DNA of 55,065 nt from an uncultured Lentisphaeria bacterium (lineage in GTDB: Bacteria; Verrucomicrobiota; Lentisphaeria; Oligosphaerales; Oligosphaeraceae), in contig CAKUJM010000016.1 of assembly GCA_934661755.1 (NCBI GenBank), forward strand, positions 1 through 55,065, given 5' to 3'. Positions 1-9,113 of the stretch are shown here, one piece after another (position 1 is the stretch's first letter; every line of letters begins with the position of its first letter). A program made the translations under genes and the position numbers. A model generated the notes under the pieces. That model made no database searches. It was given only the letters and a program-made list of their open reading frames with translations, and was not told the origin of the DNA.

Positions 1-610
1 AAACGACCGCGCTCACGTTTTCACGACAAGAAAAGCCTCCCCTGCAAGGGGAGGTGGCGCGACCGCGCCGGAGGGGTGGCGTCGGTCATGACGTGCGTCC
101 ATGCATGTGCGTTAAACGACCGCGCTCACGTTTTCACGACAGATAAAGCCTCCCCGGCAAGGGGAGGTGACGCGACCGCGCCGGAGGGGTTGGCGCCGGT
201 CATGATGTGCCGCAGTGCATGGCCGTTTAAAAAACGCGCTCACGTTTTCACGACAAGAAAAGCCTCCTCTGCAAGGGGAGGTGGCGCGACAGCGCCGGAG
301 GGGTTGGCGCCGGGGTTGACGTGCGTCCATGCGTAGTTTGAAGAACGCGCTTTGTTTGTAACAACATAATTGTCCAATGGCGAGACGCCCTTGCTACCCC
401 GAGGGAGGCTATAGGCCCGAGGGGGGGGCGTCGGGCTTGACGTGCCGGCGTGCATGTCGATCGCCTCCCTCGCGCGCGCGCGTCAGCCATATAGGTGGGC
501 CAATGCTCCCCCGCCCGACCACCCAGCGTTAAGCTAACCGTCCCGCGCGGCATTGCCAGCCGGATGCGCCATAATCCCCAAAAGTGTGCGATTGGCAGAC
601 ACTTTACAAA
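1..610 (+). repeat. Modular palindromic repeat array 1 (A-A-A-B-C)
   Basis: A roughly 110-bp module (A) occurs three times, at about 1-114, 115-226 and 229-330. Each copy begins near ACGACCGCGCTCACG and holds a CCTCCCC/GGGGAGG hairpin followed by a GGCGCG/CGCGCC-type hairpin. Module B (about 331-455) contains GTTTGTAACAACATAATTG and a GGCGAGACGCCC hairpin. Module C (about 465-610) ends in a small hairpin. The same modules recur in three other places in the window. The array lies downstream of the minus-strand helicase gene and is cut by the window edge on the left. Short open frames across it encode arginine/alanine-rich repeats and are not credible genes. Confidence 0.85.
571..610 (+). repeat. 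Terminal hairpin of module C, copy 1
   Basis: AAAGTGT (581-587) and ACACTTT (599-605) form a 7-bp stem around an 11-nt loop, followed by ACAAA. An almost identical segment lies at 16921-16960 and a diverged one at 16273-16310. It marks the right end of array 1, about 50 nt beyond the 3' end of the helicase gene. Confidence 0.7.
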
Positions 611-661
611 ATGGTGAGGACGTGGGAGCTGCTTCCCGGTCTTGCCTTGCCTGCGCTGGCG

Positions 662-2410
662 CTACTCCTGTGGCGGGTTGTCGGCAGGCCGCTGACCAGT
701 CGGCGGTCCGAACTTCAGCAGCCGCCGCTGCTTGCGGTTGAGCTTCGGCGACCCATCCGGGTTGTACTGCTGCTTGACAGTGTATCCCTGGCCGGCCTTG
801 TCACCGTGCGGTTTCCTGCCGAAGCGGCGGGGTGCGCCGTAGGCGTGGTCGTCGCGAGGCTCTGCCCTTTCCGCCCTCGGCGGCTGCGGGCGTTCGTGGC
901 GAACGCCGCCCCGGCTCGGTTCGCCGGCGTCCTCGTGGTCGCGCGGCGGCCTCTGGCGTTTTTCGCGCTCCGGCCGGGGGGCGCGGCGGCGTTCACCGCC
1001 ACTGCGCGGCGCGGTGCGACGGCGTCCATTCATCAGCCATTCGACCTTCTCCTGCGGCAGGCCGATATTCTCCGGACCCTGGTCGGCGGTCATTGCCAGC
1101 TGCCGTGAAATCATCTTGGTGAACAGCACCGCCGGATCCTGGTCCTGCTTCTCGATCATTTCCTGGATGGTGTTGTAGAGATCCGGATCCAGCTCGCTGG
1201 CAAAAAGCTGCGCCAACAGCTTCTCCAGCCGCTGGCGGTTGACTTCGCTGCGGGTGGGGATCATCGCGGGGGAGATCTTGGCGCCGACATTGCGGCGGAT
1301 GTTCTCCAATTGCCGCATTTCGCGCGGGGTCACCAGGGTGATCGCCTTGCCGGTCTTGCCGGCACGGCCGGTGCGGCCGATGCGGTGGACATACGACCGG
1401 CTGTCAAAGGGCAGGTGGTAGTTGAAGACATGGGTGACATCCTCGACGTCCAGTCCGCGCGCCGCCACATCGGTGGCCACCAGGATGTCGAAGTCGCCGC
1501 GGCGAAAGGCCGCCATCACCCGCGAACGCTGGCTTTGCTCCATGTCGCCATGCAGGCAATTCACGTTGTATCCGCGGCCGCCCAGGAGGATGTTGAGATG
1601 GTCGGCCTCCTCGCGGGTGCGGCAGAAGATGATCGCCTTGCCGACTTCCTCGCAGTCGATCAGGCGGATGACCGCGTTGGTGCGTTCGTATTCCTCAATG
1701 ACAAAGAAGTGCTGCTCGATATTCTCGTTGTTGGCGATGGCGGCGCCGCAGTCGGTTTCGATGTTGAGCGGGTTGTCGAGGATGCTCTCCGCCAGATGCA
1801 CCACCTGCCGGGGCATGGTCGCCGAAAACAGCATGGTCTGATGCGGGCCGGGAAAATGCTCGAAGATGGTCCGCACGTCGTCGATGAAGCCCATGTCCAG
1901 CATCTCGTCGGCCTCGTCGACCACGATCACCGCGGGGTTCACGCCGTCGAAATGTCCGGAGTCCATGAGGTCGATCAGCCGTCCGGGGGTGGCCACCAGG
2001 ATATTGACGCCGCGTCGGAGGATCTCCTCCTGGCGCGAGTAGGACTGCCCGCCGGTGAAGGCGGCCGGTCGCAGACCGGTGTGCTTGCCCAGGCGGTAGA
2101 GTTCGCTGGATACCTGGGCCGCAAGTTCGCGGGTCGGGGTGAGGACCAGCATCTGCAGGCCGTCAAGGCCCATGATGCGCTGCATTCCCGCCAGGCCGAA
2201 GGCGGCGGTCTTGCCGGTGCCGGTGAGCGCCTGGCCGAGGATGTCCCGCCCCGACAGCGCCGGCGGAATCGCCTTGAGCTGAATCGGAGTGGGCTCGACA
2301 AAGCCGGCCTCCGAGACGGCCTGCTTGAGCTCGTCACACAGCGCAAAATCATCGAAGGTGCCGGCGGGCGCGGCCGGTACGGCGGTAGTGGTGTTCTCAG
2401 TATTGTCCAT
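662..2410 (-). CDS. DEAD-box ATP-dependent RNA helicase
   Basis: An RNA helicase that unwinds short duplexes in RNA metabolism. Starting at the ATG at 2410 the product is 582 residues. The order is: Q-motif region (about 18-45), motif I TGTGKT (63-68), PTRELA (about 92-97), TPGR (141-144), DEAD (165-168), SAT, and the C-terminal RecA lobe with ARGLD and HRIGRTGR. From about residue 455 the chain becomes an Arg/Pro/Glu-rich, probably disordered tail, typical of RNA-binding extensions of CsdA/RhlE-type helicases. Upstream ATGs at 2446 and 2485 are open in frame, but neither they nor 2410 has a clear ribosome site. 2410 is chosen because the family domain begins soon after. It diverges from nfu. 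Confidence 0.93.
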   Translation of the reverse strand: MDNTENTTTAVPAAPAGTFDDFALCDELKQAVSEAGFVEPTPIQLKAIPPALSGRDILGQALTGTGKTAAFGLAGMQRIMGLDGLQMLVLTPTRELAAQVSSELYRLGKHTGLRPAAFTGGQSYSRQEEILRRGVNILVATPGRLIDLMDSGHFDGVNPAVIVVDEADEMLDMGFIDDVRTIFEHFPGPHQTMLFSATMPRQVVHLAESILDNPLNIETDCGAAIANNENIEQHFFVIEEYERTNAVIRLIDCEEVGKAIIFCRTREEADHLNILLGGRGYNVNCLHGDMEQSQRSRVMAAFRRGDFDILVATDVAARGLDVEDVTHVFNYHLPFDSRSYVHRIGRTGRAGKTGKAITLVTPREMRQLENIRRNVGAKISPAMIPTRSEVNRQRLEKLLAQLFASELDPDLYNTIQEMIEKQDQDPAVLFTKMISRQLAMTADQGPENIGLPQEKVEWLMNGRRRTAPRSGGERRRAPRPEREKRQRPPRDHEDAGEPSRGGVRHERPQPPRAERAEPRDDHAYGAPRRFGRKPHGDKAGQGYTVKQQYNPDGSPKLNRKQRRLLKFGPPTGQRPADNPPQE

Positions 2411-2625
2411 TGTACAAAAATGACATAGTTTTTCCGTAAATGACATAATATAGCCGCCAAGCACGCGCTTATTCGGTGACGGCATGGCGATTTACGATAA
2501 AATGCCGCCGTGGCGTCGCGGCGTCCTCTTTCGCGTTTATATTCCGTAATGCGCCGCGCGGCCGCCAGCCGTGCCATGCCGCAAGAGACAACCAGGCCGT
2601 GCAACCACGCGACACTTCAACACCT

Positions 2626-2691
2626 TTGGGATCCGTGAAATTTGGCTCTTTTGCGCAGAACGATGACTTCAAGCGGCTTCACGGAACATGC
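2626..2691 (+). repeat. Cloverleaf-type inverted-repeat element, internally deleted copy
   Basis: The left arm GGATCCGTGAAATTTGGC and right arm GCGGCTTCACGGAACATG match the terminal arms of the 120-130 bp element found at five other sites here. Between them only the first inner hairpin region (TTTTGCGCAGAACGATGAC) remains, giving about 66 bp. It ends about 16 nt before the chosen nfu start and accounts for the extra residues in the longer open frame that begins at 2642. Confidence 0.6.
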
Positions 2692-2707
2692 CCGTTGCTT
2701 TACTGCC

Positions 2708-2941
2708 ATGACTGACGACCAGAATACCCAAATCAAGGAACTGCTGGAGGCTTTGCGGGTCAATCTGCAAAACGACGGCGGGGATCTCGAACTGCAGAGG
2801 ATCGAGGGCGACACCGTCTATCTTAAGCTGCTGGGGCATTGCGGCAGCTGCCCGTATGCCCTCATGACCCTCAAGGACGGCATCCAGCGGGTGCTGCGCG
2901 AGCAGGTCAGCCAGGACATTGTGGTCGAACGCGTCGAATAG
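2708..2941 (+). CDS. NifU C-terminal-domain Fe-S scaffold/carrier protein
   Basis: A 77-residue protein consisting of the NifU C-terminal (Nfu) domain, which binds a transient [4Fe-4S] cluster and passes it to client enzymes in the cytoplasm. The cluster-binding motif CGSC is followed by the usual conserved run (MTLKDGIQRVL). The length is normal for a minimal Nfu protein. The frame is open back to an ATG at 2642, but that stretch lies in a repeat element and resembles no Nfu protein, so the ATG at 2708 is preferred. No clear Shine-Dalgarno precedes it. ilvH follows almost without a gap. Confidence 0.88.
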   Translation: MTDDQNTQIKELLEALRVNLQNDGGDLELQRIEGDTVYLKLLGHCGSCPYALMTLKDGIQRVLREQVSQDIVVERVE

Positions 2942-2954
2942 CGGTTGCATTGCC

Positions 2955-3449
2955 GTGTCAAGCGAGACCTTCTCAGTCCTGGTGGAGAACCGCTTCGGAG
3001 TGCTGGCCCGGGTTTCCGGGCTCTTCTCCGGCCGCGGATACAACATCGACAGCCTCACGGTCAGCCCGACCATGAATCCGGCCTATTCCCGGATGACGAT
3101 CGTCACCCATGGCGACAGCGACATCCTGGAGCAGATCGAGAAGCAACTCAACAAGCTGGTCGAGGTGGTCAAGGTGACCCGGCTGACCGCGGGCGGCTTT
3201 GTCGCCCGCGAGCTGATGCTGATCAAGGTGTCGGCCAGCGAGGATGCCCGGCGCGAGCTCATGCAGATCGCCTCGGCCTATGATGCGCGGGTGGTGGGGA
3301 TTCAGCCGGATTCGCTCATCATCCAGATCACCGACGTGACCGACAAGCTGGAGGAGTTTGTCAACCTGATGAAGACCTACGGGGTGATCGAGCTGGCGCG
3401 CACCGGCAGTGTGGCGCTGGTGCGTTCCAGCCGCCCGACTGCATCCTGA
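2955..3449 (+). CDS. ilvH: Acetolactate synthase small (regulatory) subunit
   Basis: The regulatory subunit of acetohydroxyacid synthase, which confers valine feedback control on the first common step of branched-chain amino acid synthesis. An N-terminal ACT domain (FSVLVENRFGVLARVSGLF, then YNIDSLTVSPT) is followed by the second ferredoxin-like domain. From the GTG at 2955 the product is 164 residues, and its N-terminus aligns with the family. An ATG at 2919 in the same frame would overlap nfu by 23 nt and add residues unlike the family. No ilvB catalytic subunit is in the window. The vWA gene follows after 7 nt. Confidence 0.92.
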   Translation: MSSETFSVLVENRFGVLARVSGLFSGRGYNIDSLTVSPTMNPAYSRMTIVTHGDSDILEQIEKQLNKLVEVVKVTRLTAGGFVARELMLIKVSASEDARRELMQIASAYDARVVGIQPDSLIIQITDVTDKLEEFVNLMKTYGVIELARTGSVALVRSSRPTAS

Positions 3450-3456
3450 GAGCCAG

Positions 3457-5307
3457 ATGTCGACGAGGAATTTTCTCATCATAGCGGTGGTGCTGTCCGT
3501 CATCCTGCACCTTGTGGTCTTCGAGGTTACCGCAGGGCTGGAGCTTGGCGGATTGCCGAAGGTGACGGCTTCGCCGCCGCCGCCGGATAAAATCCCACCG
3601 GTGAGGCTGAATTTGACGCCGCCGGAGCGCGTGGCCGATTCGCCGAAGCCGCCGGCGGAAGAGGAGCTGCCGCCGCTGGCGGAGTTGCCGGCGGACGATA
3701 TCGCGGAGCTGCAGATGCCCGATGGCGGCCCGGATGCGCCGTTGCCGCCGCCGATGGACATGAAGACCAGCCAGGTCGCGCAGATCCTCAAGGATTCGGA
3801 TTTGGCGGAAATCCCGGAAACGCTGTACAAGACCGCGCTGGAAAGCGCAATGCCGCCATTGCCGGCGCCGGAGCCACCGAAATTGGAGACGGTGATCACC
3901 GCGCCGCCGCCGGAGATATTGGAGATCCCCAGGAGCGCATTGCCGGAAGCGCGGCAGGAGCTCCCCAATCGCCAGGTCATCCCCCAACTGGACCGCCAGA
4001 TGGTCGATTCTGCCGTCAGCCTGCCCAGCCTGGCGATGGAGGGGCCGCTGATGCAGCAGTATCCGCCATCGGAGGTGTCGGCGCTGGCATTTCGCAGCCA
4101 CGCGCCGCAATTCGCGCTGCCCGCCATTGATGATCCGTCGCTGGCGCTGCCCGGCGCCGTGATCGGCCGTGAAGACGGTGATGGGGCGATGTCGACGCTG
4201 TTGCCGGGCAATCTGCCTGTGGCCGATGGCGCCGCGGCGGATATGCGTCCGAAGGCGCTGGATGCCGCGGTGCCGCTGGACGAATTTGTCGAGGTGGTGG
4301 TCACCGTCAGGCGCGACCAGGCTGGCGCCGGCGGTTGCTTCCAGGTCGCGATCCGCCCCAACGCCAACAGCGAGTCGATGCCTGACATTCCCAAGGACGT
4401 CATCTTCATCATCGACCGGTCGGGATCAATTTCGCTGCCAAAGCTGAACGAGTTCAAGGATGCCGTCGCCCGGGCGATCCCGCTGCTTGGCCCTCAGGAC
4501 CGCTTCAATGTCATTTCCTTTTCCGACCGCAATCAGCCGATATTCCGCGGCCTGGTGCCTGCCAGCGAGGCCAATTGCCGCACCGCGATCGAGCATGTGC
4601 GGAAGATTCCGCATGGCGGCCTGACCGATGTCTTCAAGGGGCTGGCGCCATTCATCAGCGGCGGTGGGGACGACCAGCGCCGTCCGCTCAACATCTTCCT
4701 GCTCACCGACGGACGTTCCACAGTCAATGTCTATGAGCCCAATGTCTTCCTCAAGCAGATCGTCACCCTCAATCCGGGCAATGTCTCGGTCTTTCCCTTC
4801 AGCGCCGGCAGCAAGGCCAACCGGTTCCTGCTGGACTATCTCGGCTACCTCAACCGCGGCCGCAACCGCCATGCCGACCGCCTGGAGGAGATCCGCGACA
4901 GCATGGCGGGATTCTTCGCCGCCAACAACCGGATGCTGGTGACCTCGTTGCAGTGCCAGGTGATCAGCGGCGCGCCCGCCGCGGAGATCTTCCCTCGCTG
5001 GCTGCCAAATCTCTATCGCGGCGAACGGCTGCTGCTCTATGGGCGCTTCCGCGATCTCAATGACGAGATTGTGCTGCTGGTCAAGGGGCGTGACGCCTCC
5101 GGGCAGCTGCGCGATCTGCTGTTCCGGCGGAAGCTGTCGGAATGCCCTGTCGGCGACGAGCAGCTCAGCCTGCACTGGGCCGCCCAGAAGCTGCTCTATC
5201 TGCATGCCCGCCGCAATTCCACTGACAACCCGGCGGAAATTGCCGCCTTGGACCGGCAGATCGCGCAGATCCAGTCGCGCTACCCGACGATTTTTGTGCC
5301 AAGATAA
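3457..5307 (+). CDS. Membrane-anchored protein with TonB-like proline-rich N-terminus and vWA domain
   Basis: 616 residues. One N-terminal hydrophobic helix (about residues 6-24) is followed by a long Pro/Glu-rich stretch (about 30-270) resembling the periplasm-spanning part of TonB-like proteins. A von Willebrand factor A domain starts around residue 315. The metal-ion adhesion site looks complete: DRSGS, the threonine of GGLTD and the aspartate of LTDGR. About 140 residues follow the vWA domain. The likely topology is an inner-membrane anchor with a periplasmic metal-dependent binding domain. The partner is unknown; no TonB box or ExbB/D gene is nearby. It may share a transcript with ilvH. 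Confidence 0.8.
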   Translation: MSTRNFLIIAVVLSVILHLVVFEVTAGLELGGLPKVTASPPPPDKIPPVRLNLTPPERVADSPKPPAEEELPPLAELPADDIAELQMPDGGPDAPLPPPMDMKTSQVAQILKDSDLAEIPETLYKTALESAMPPLPAPEPPKLETVITAPPPEILEIPRSALPEARQELPNRQVIPQLDRQMVDSAVSLPSLAMEGPLMQQYPPSEVSALAFRSHAPQFALPAIDDPSLALPGAVIGREDGDGAMSTLLPGNLPVADGAAADMRPKALDAAVPLDEFVEVVVTVRRDQAGAGGCFQVAIRPNANSESMPDIPKDVIFIIDRSGSISLPKLNEFKDAVARAIPLLGPQDRFNVISFSDRNQPIFRGLVPASEANCRTAIEHVRKIPHGGLTDVFKGLAPFISGGGDDQRRPLNIFLLTDGRSTVNVYEPNVFLKQIVTLNPGNVSVFPFSAGSKANRFLLDYLGYLNRGRNRHADRLEEIRDSMAGFFAANNRMLVTSLQCQVISGAPAAEIFPRWLPNLYRGERLLLYGRFRDLNDEIVLLVKGRDASGQLRDLLFRRKLSECPVGDEQLSLHWAAQKLLYLHARRNSTDNPAEIAALDRQIAQIQSRYPTIFVPR

Positions 5308-5377
5308 GATCCCTCCCCTAACACCACCATACACGCCCGCGATTTTCAGGAAGACCGCGCATCCCCTGCATACCGAT

Positions 5378-5995
5378 ATGAAATCACCGCTTATTGTCGC
5401 CATGGACCTGGAAGGGGTCCTGGTCCCCGAGATCTGGATCGCCTTTGCCGAAAAGACCGGCATCGAGCAGCTGCGCATCACCACCCGTGACGAGCCGGAC
5501 TACCACAAGCTGATGACCTACCGGCTGGACATCCTGAAGAAGCACGGCCTCAAGCTGCAGGACATCCAGGCGGTGATTGCCCGGATGGAGCCGCTGCCCG
5601 GCGCCGTCGAATACATGAAGTGGCTCGTCGAACGCTATCCCGCCGTCATCATCTCCGACACCTTCTATGAATTTGCGGCGCCACTGATGCGCCAGCTCAA
5701 CAACCCGACTCTCTTCTGCAATTCGCTGGAAGTGGCGCCAGACGGCACTGTCACCGGCTATCGCCAGCGGATGCTTGACGGCAAGCGCCATGCCGCATTG
5801 GCCTTCAAACAGCTCAATTTCCGGGTGGTGGCCATGGGCGACTCGTTCAATGACACCGCGATGCTCTCCGAGGCCGGGCTGGGGATCTTCTTCCGGCCGT
5901 CGGAGAAGGCCCGCGCGCAATTCCCGCAATTCCCGGTGGTCGGTGACTATGCCGAAATCCAGCGGCTGATTGCCGAGTTTGATGAACGCGGCTAG
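5378..5995 (+). CDS. thrH: Phosphoserine phosphatase / homoserine phosphotransferase (ThrH type)
   Basis: A HAD-superfamily enzyme of 205 residues, the usual ThrH length. ThrH dephosphorylates phosphoserine and can move the phosphate to homoserine, linking serine and threonine synthesis. HAD motif I reads MDLEGV (nucleophile Asp, and Glu in place of the second Asp, as in ThrH). Motif II is the Ser of IISDT, and motif IV is GDSFND near residue 150. The frame is open upstream to 5039, but that part antisenses nothing meaningful and overlaps the vWA gene, so the ATG at 5378 is chosen. murJ starts inside its last codons. Confidence 0.9.
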   Translation: MKSPLIVAMDLEGVLVPEIWIAFAEKTGIEQLRITTRDEPDYHKLMTYRLDILKKHGLKLQDIQAVIARMEPLPGAVEYMKWLVERYPAVIISDTFYEFAAPLMRQLNNPTLFCNSLEVAPDGTVTGYRQRMLDGKRHAALAFKQLNFRVVAMGDSFNDTAMLSEAGLGIFFRPSEKARAQFPQFPVVGDYAEIQRLIAEFDERG

Positions 5996-7628
5996 CCGGA
6001 ATTCCCCCGTGGTGGAAGATGCCGCAGGTGGCACGGCCGATGGCGTCCAGCGTCGGCAGTCCATCGGACAGTCCATGTTGCGCGGCAGCGCCGGGATTCT
6101 GCTCAGCCGTGTTTCCGGACTGGTCCGCGACATTGCCGCCGCGGGCTATTGGGGCGCCACCGACATCGCCCAGGCGGCTTACAGCACCGCCTTCAGCATC
6201 CCCAATTCCGTGCGGGCGCTGCTGGGCGAGGGCGCCTTCGCCGCCGCATTCGTGCCGCTGTTCTCGCGCTGCCTGGAGGAAAAGCGCACCGAAGAGGCCT
6301 GGCGGCTGGCAAATCGCGCCATCTCAATGCAGGTGGCGATCCTGTTGGCGATGACCGTGCTGGGATCCGCGGCGGCGGCACTGCTGCGGCATTCCGGGCT
6401 CTTCCATGATGACGCGGGGCTGGCAAGCACCATCCTGCTGATCCTGCCGCTGCTGCTGCCGTATGCGGTGCTGATCTGCGCGGCCGCCGCCCTCAACGCG
6501 GTGCTCAACAGCCTGAAGAGCTTCTTCCTTCCCAACATCATCCAGATGGTGTTCAATTTCACCCAGGTGGCGGCGGTGCTCTATCTGGCATGCTTCTGGT
6601 CCAATGGCGAATTGGCCGCGCTGGTGATATTCTGCCTGAGCACCTCGCTGGCCGGACTGCTGGAGATCCTGATGTTGCTGATCGCCTGCCGCCGCCGGGG
6701 GTATGCATTCCATTTCGATTTCGGCTGGCGTGACGGCGCGGTCCGGCAGCTGGTGCGCAATATCCTCCCCGGGCTGGCGGGTTCCGGAGTCAATCAGCTC
6801 AACGGGCTGCTCGACAAGCTAATGGCGGCCATTTTGGGGGCTGGCGCCATCGGCGCCTTGACCTACAGCCAACGGCTGGTCTACCTGCCGGTCGGACTCT
6901 TCGGGGTGGCCATGGGGATGGTCTGTCTGCCGGCGCTCTCCCGCGCCACCGCCCGCCATGACGGCCGCGAAATCGCCGAATCGCTCGATTACGCCTTCCG
7001 GATCGTGCTTTTCATGTCGCTGCCCTGCGTGGCGTTTCTGGCGCCATGCGGCCGCGAGGTGATCGCGCTGTTCTTCCAGCGCGGGGCGTTCCAGCAGTCG
7101 GCGGTGATCGAAAGCAGCTATGCCTTGGCGTTCTACACCATCGGCGTGCCGGCATTCTGCTGCGTGAAAATCGCCGTCACCCCATTTCATGCCCGGTTGG
7201 ACACCCGCACGCCGGTGAAGATCGCGATGCTGTGCATGGCCGTCAACCTGGTGTTGAATCTGGCGCTGATGCGGCCGCTGCGGCAGGGCGGGCTGGCGCT
7301 GGCCACCAGTGCCAGCTCATGGCTGAACCTGGCGTTGCTGATGTACTTCAACCGCCGGCAGCTGCCATCGTGGTCGCCGCTGCGGGTGCTGCGCACGGCG
7401 CTTGCCCTGGGAGTGGCCGCGCTGCTGGCGGGAATTGCGGCACGCGGGGTGCTGCTGTTCTGCCGTGCCGGCATTCCCGGAGAGGGCGGCTTCGCTCGCA
7501 ATCTGCTCATTGCCGGCGCGTCCTTTTCCGCCTGCGCGTCGGCATATTTGGCCGCATGCCTGCTGCTGCGCCGCCCCGAACCCCGCGAAATCCTCAACCT
7601 GTTCCGGCGGAAGCTATCCCGCAACTGA
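5982..7628 (+). CDS. murJ: Lipid II flippase MurJ
   Basis: 548 residues with about 14 hydrophobic segments. It belongs to the MOP exporter superfamily and moves lipid II across the inner membrane for peptidoglycan synthesis. The family signature is clear near the N-terminus: SAGILLSRVSGLVRD, then the NSVRALLGEGAFAAAFVP region. The ATG at 5982 overlaps the 3' end of thrH by 14 nt. A TTG at 5970 in frame is less likely. dnaB follows after 20 nt, so thrH, murJ and dnaB are probably co-transcribed. Confidence 0.93.
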   Translation: MNAASRNSPVVEDAAGGTADGVQRRQSIGQSMLRGSAGILLSRVSGLVRDIAAAGYWGATDIAQAAYSTAFSIPNSVRALLGEGAFAAAFVPLFSRCLEEKRTEEAWRLANRAISMQVAILLAMTVLGSAAAALLRHSGLFHDDAGLASTILLILPLLLPYAVLICAAAALNAVLNSLKSFFLPNIIQMVFNFTQVAAVLYLACFWSNGELAALVIFCLSTSLAGLLEILMLLIACRRRGYAFHFDFGWRDGAVRQLVRNILPGLAGSGVNQLNGLLDKLMAAILGAGAIGALTYSQRLVYLPVGLFGVAMGMVCLPALSRATARHDGREIAESLDYAFRIVLFMSLPCVAFLAPCGREVIALFFQRGAFQQSAVIESSYALAFYTIGVPAFCCVKIAVTPFHARLDTRTPVKIAMLCMAVNLVLNLALMRPLRQGGLALATSASSWLNLALLMYFNRRQLPSWSPLRVLRTALALGVAALLAGIAARGVLLFCRAGIPGEGGFARNLLIAGASFSACASAYLAACLLLRRPEPREILNLFRRKLSRN

Positions 7629-7648
7629 AGACCGAGAGCACAAGTCAC

Positions 7649-9094
7649 ATGGCCGACCCGAATGGACATCCTGCCAATGGCGGCGGAAGCGCCGCTGAAG
7701 AAGTCATCCTCCTGGGACAGAACCGCGAGAAGCCGCATAGCGAGGCCGCGGAAATCGCGGTGATCGGCGCGATGCTGCTGGATGCGGATGCCGCGGCGCT
7801 GGCGCTCACCCAGCTAAATTTCGACGGCGCATTCTATCGCGCCGCCAACCAGATCCTGTTCAATGCCATTGCGACCCAGAGCACCGGCGGCGACAATGCC
7901 GCCGTCGATCTGGTGGTGCTGGCCAATTATCTGGAAACCAATGGCCTGATGGAGAAGATCGGCGGCGTGGAATATATCCAGACCCTGATGGACAAGGTCC
8001 CGTCCGCCGCCAATGTCCAAAGCTATATCAACATCGTCAAGAACAACGCCGTGCTGCGGCGGGTGATCGCCACCTGTTCGGAAGCCATCCTCAAAAGCTA
8101 CGATGCCAATGAGCGGGTCGGCGAGCTTCTGGACCAGATCGAACAGCAGGTGCTGGAAGTCAGCCAGATGAACCAGACCCGTGATTTCCAGTTCATCGGG
8201 CCGCTGGTGAGGGACACCCTCCAGCATATCATGGACATCCTCAACCATGACCTCAAGACGATGGGGCTTCCGACCGGATACGAGACCCTCGACCAGGCCA
8301 TGACCGGCGGATTGAAGCCGGGGATGCTCTTTGTCCTGGCCGCCCGCCCCGCAATCGGCAAGACTGCGCTGGCGCTGAACATGGCCGCCAACATCGCGCT
8401 GCGAAGCCATGAGCCGACGCCGGTGGGGATCTTCTCGCTGGAAATGTCCGCGCCGCAGCTGGTGATGAGGCTGATCTCCTCCGAGTCCCGCGTAAATATC
8501 AACCGCTGGGCCTATACCAGCGACCAGCCGGACAGCGACCTGCGGATCGTCCAGGAGACCTGCAATATCCTGAGCAACTCGTCGATAGTGATCGACGACA
8601 CCGGCGGGATCGATATTCTGGAATTGCGGTCGAAGGCGCGCCGGATGGTGGAGCAACATGGCGTGAAGGTGATCTTCATCGACTACCTCCAGCTGGTGAC
8701 GGTCAGCTCGAACCGCAATTCGTCCCGCGAGAATGACGTCGCCCGGGTGTCCGGATCCCTTAAGGCCCTGGCCAAGGAGCTGTCGATTCCGGTGGTGGTG
8801 CTGGCCCAGCTCAACCGTGCGGCGGAGCAGGGCGGCGGCGAGCCGAAATTGAGCAATCTGCGCGAGTCCGGAGCCATCGAGCAGGACGCCGACGTCGTGG
8901 CGCTGCTCCACCGCGACCGGCAGGAGCAGTTCGGGCAAAGCGATGCCGCGACCAATGGCCTGGAGGCGGAATTGCTGATCGCCAAGAACCGCGCCGGCCG
9001 GAACTGCCGGCAGATGCTCACCTTCTTTCCGCAGTATACCCGCTTTGACGCGCGGGCGGAAGAGGTCGGAAGCGACGACATCCCGAAGGATTAG
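7649..9094 (+). CDS. dnaB: Replicative DNA helicase DnaB
   Basis: The hexameric helicase of the replication fork. The product is 481 residues, a normal length. The N-terminal domain (about 30-135) is the primase- and loader-interacting helical region. The RecA-like C-terminal domain has Walker A ARPAIGKT (about 232-239), the SLEMS motif, the Walker B region FIDYLQL and the DnaB-type arginine-finger region near the end. The frame runs back into murJ to 7046, but homology starts after the ATG at 7649. It is convergent with the DUF58 gene, and a short hairpin lies between them. Confidence 0.95.
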   Translation: MADPNGHPANGGGSAAEEVILLGQNREKPHSEAAEIAVIGAMLLDADAAALALTQLNFDGAFYRAANQILFNAIATQSTGGDNAAVDLVVLANYLETNGLMEKIGGVEYIQTLMDKVPSAANVQSYINIVKNNAVLRRVIATCSEAILKSYDANERVGELLDQIEQQVLEVSQMNQTRDFQFIGPLVRDTLQHIMDILNHDLKTMGLPTGYETLDQAMTGGLKPGMLFVLAARPAIGKTALALNMAANIALRSHEPTPVGIFSLEMSAPQLVMRLISSESRVNINRWAYTSDQPDSDLRIVQETCNILSNSSIVIDDTGGIDILELRSKARRMVEQHGVKVIFIDYLQLVTVSSNRNSSRENDVARVSGSLKALAKELSIPVVVLAQLNRAAEQGGGEPKLSNLRESGAIEQDADVVALLHRDRQEQFGQSDAATNGLEAELLIAKNRAGRNCRQMLTFFPQYTRFDARAEEVGSDDIPKD

Positions 9095-9096
9095 CC

Positions 9097-9111
9097 GCGG
9101 AGGTCCTCCGC
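9097..9111. terminator. Hairpin between convergent dnaB and DUF58 genes
   Basis: GCGGAG and CTCCGC form a perfect 6-bp stem with a 3-nt loop in the 19-nt gap between two convergent stop codons. No T-run follows on either strand, so termination function is a guess from position. Confidence 0.35.
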
Positions 9112-9113
9112 CC

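Noticed and set aside
1..610. A CRISPR array, because of regular repeats
   Set aside because: The repeats are about 110 bp, tandem and hairpin-rich, with no unique spacers of constant length and no cas genes.
1310..2428. A 372-codon open frame on the plus strand opposite the helicase gene
   Set aside because: It is a high-GC antisense shadow of the helicase, with no ribosome site and no family resemblance.
2973..4457. A 494-codon open frame on the minus strand opposite ilvH and the vWA gene
   Set aside because: Serine/glycine/alanine-rich translation caused by the proline-rich coding strand; the plus-strand genes are clearly real.
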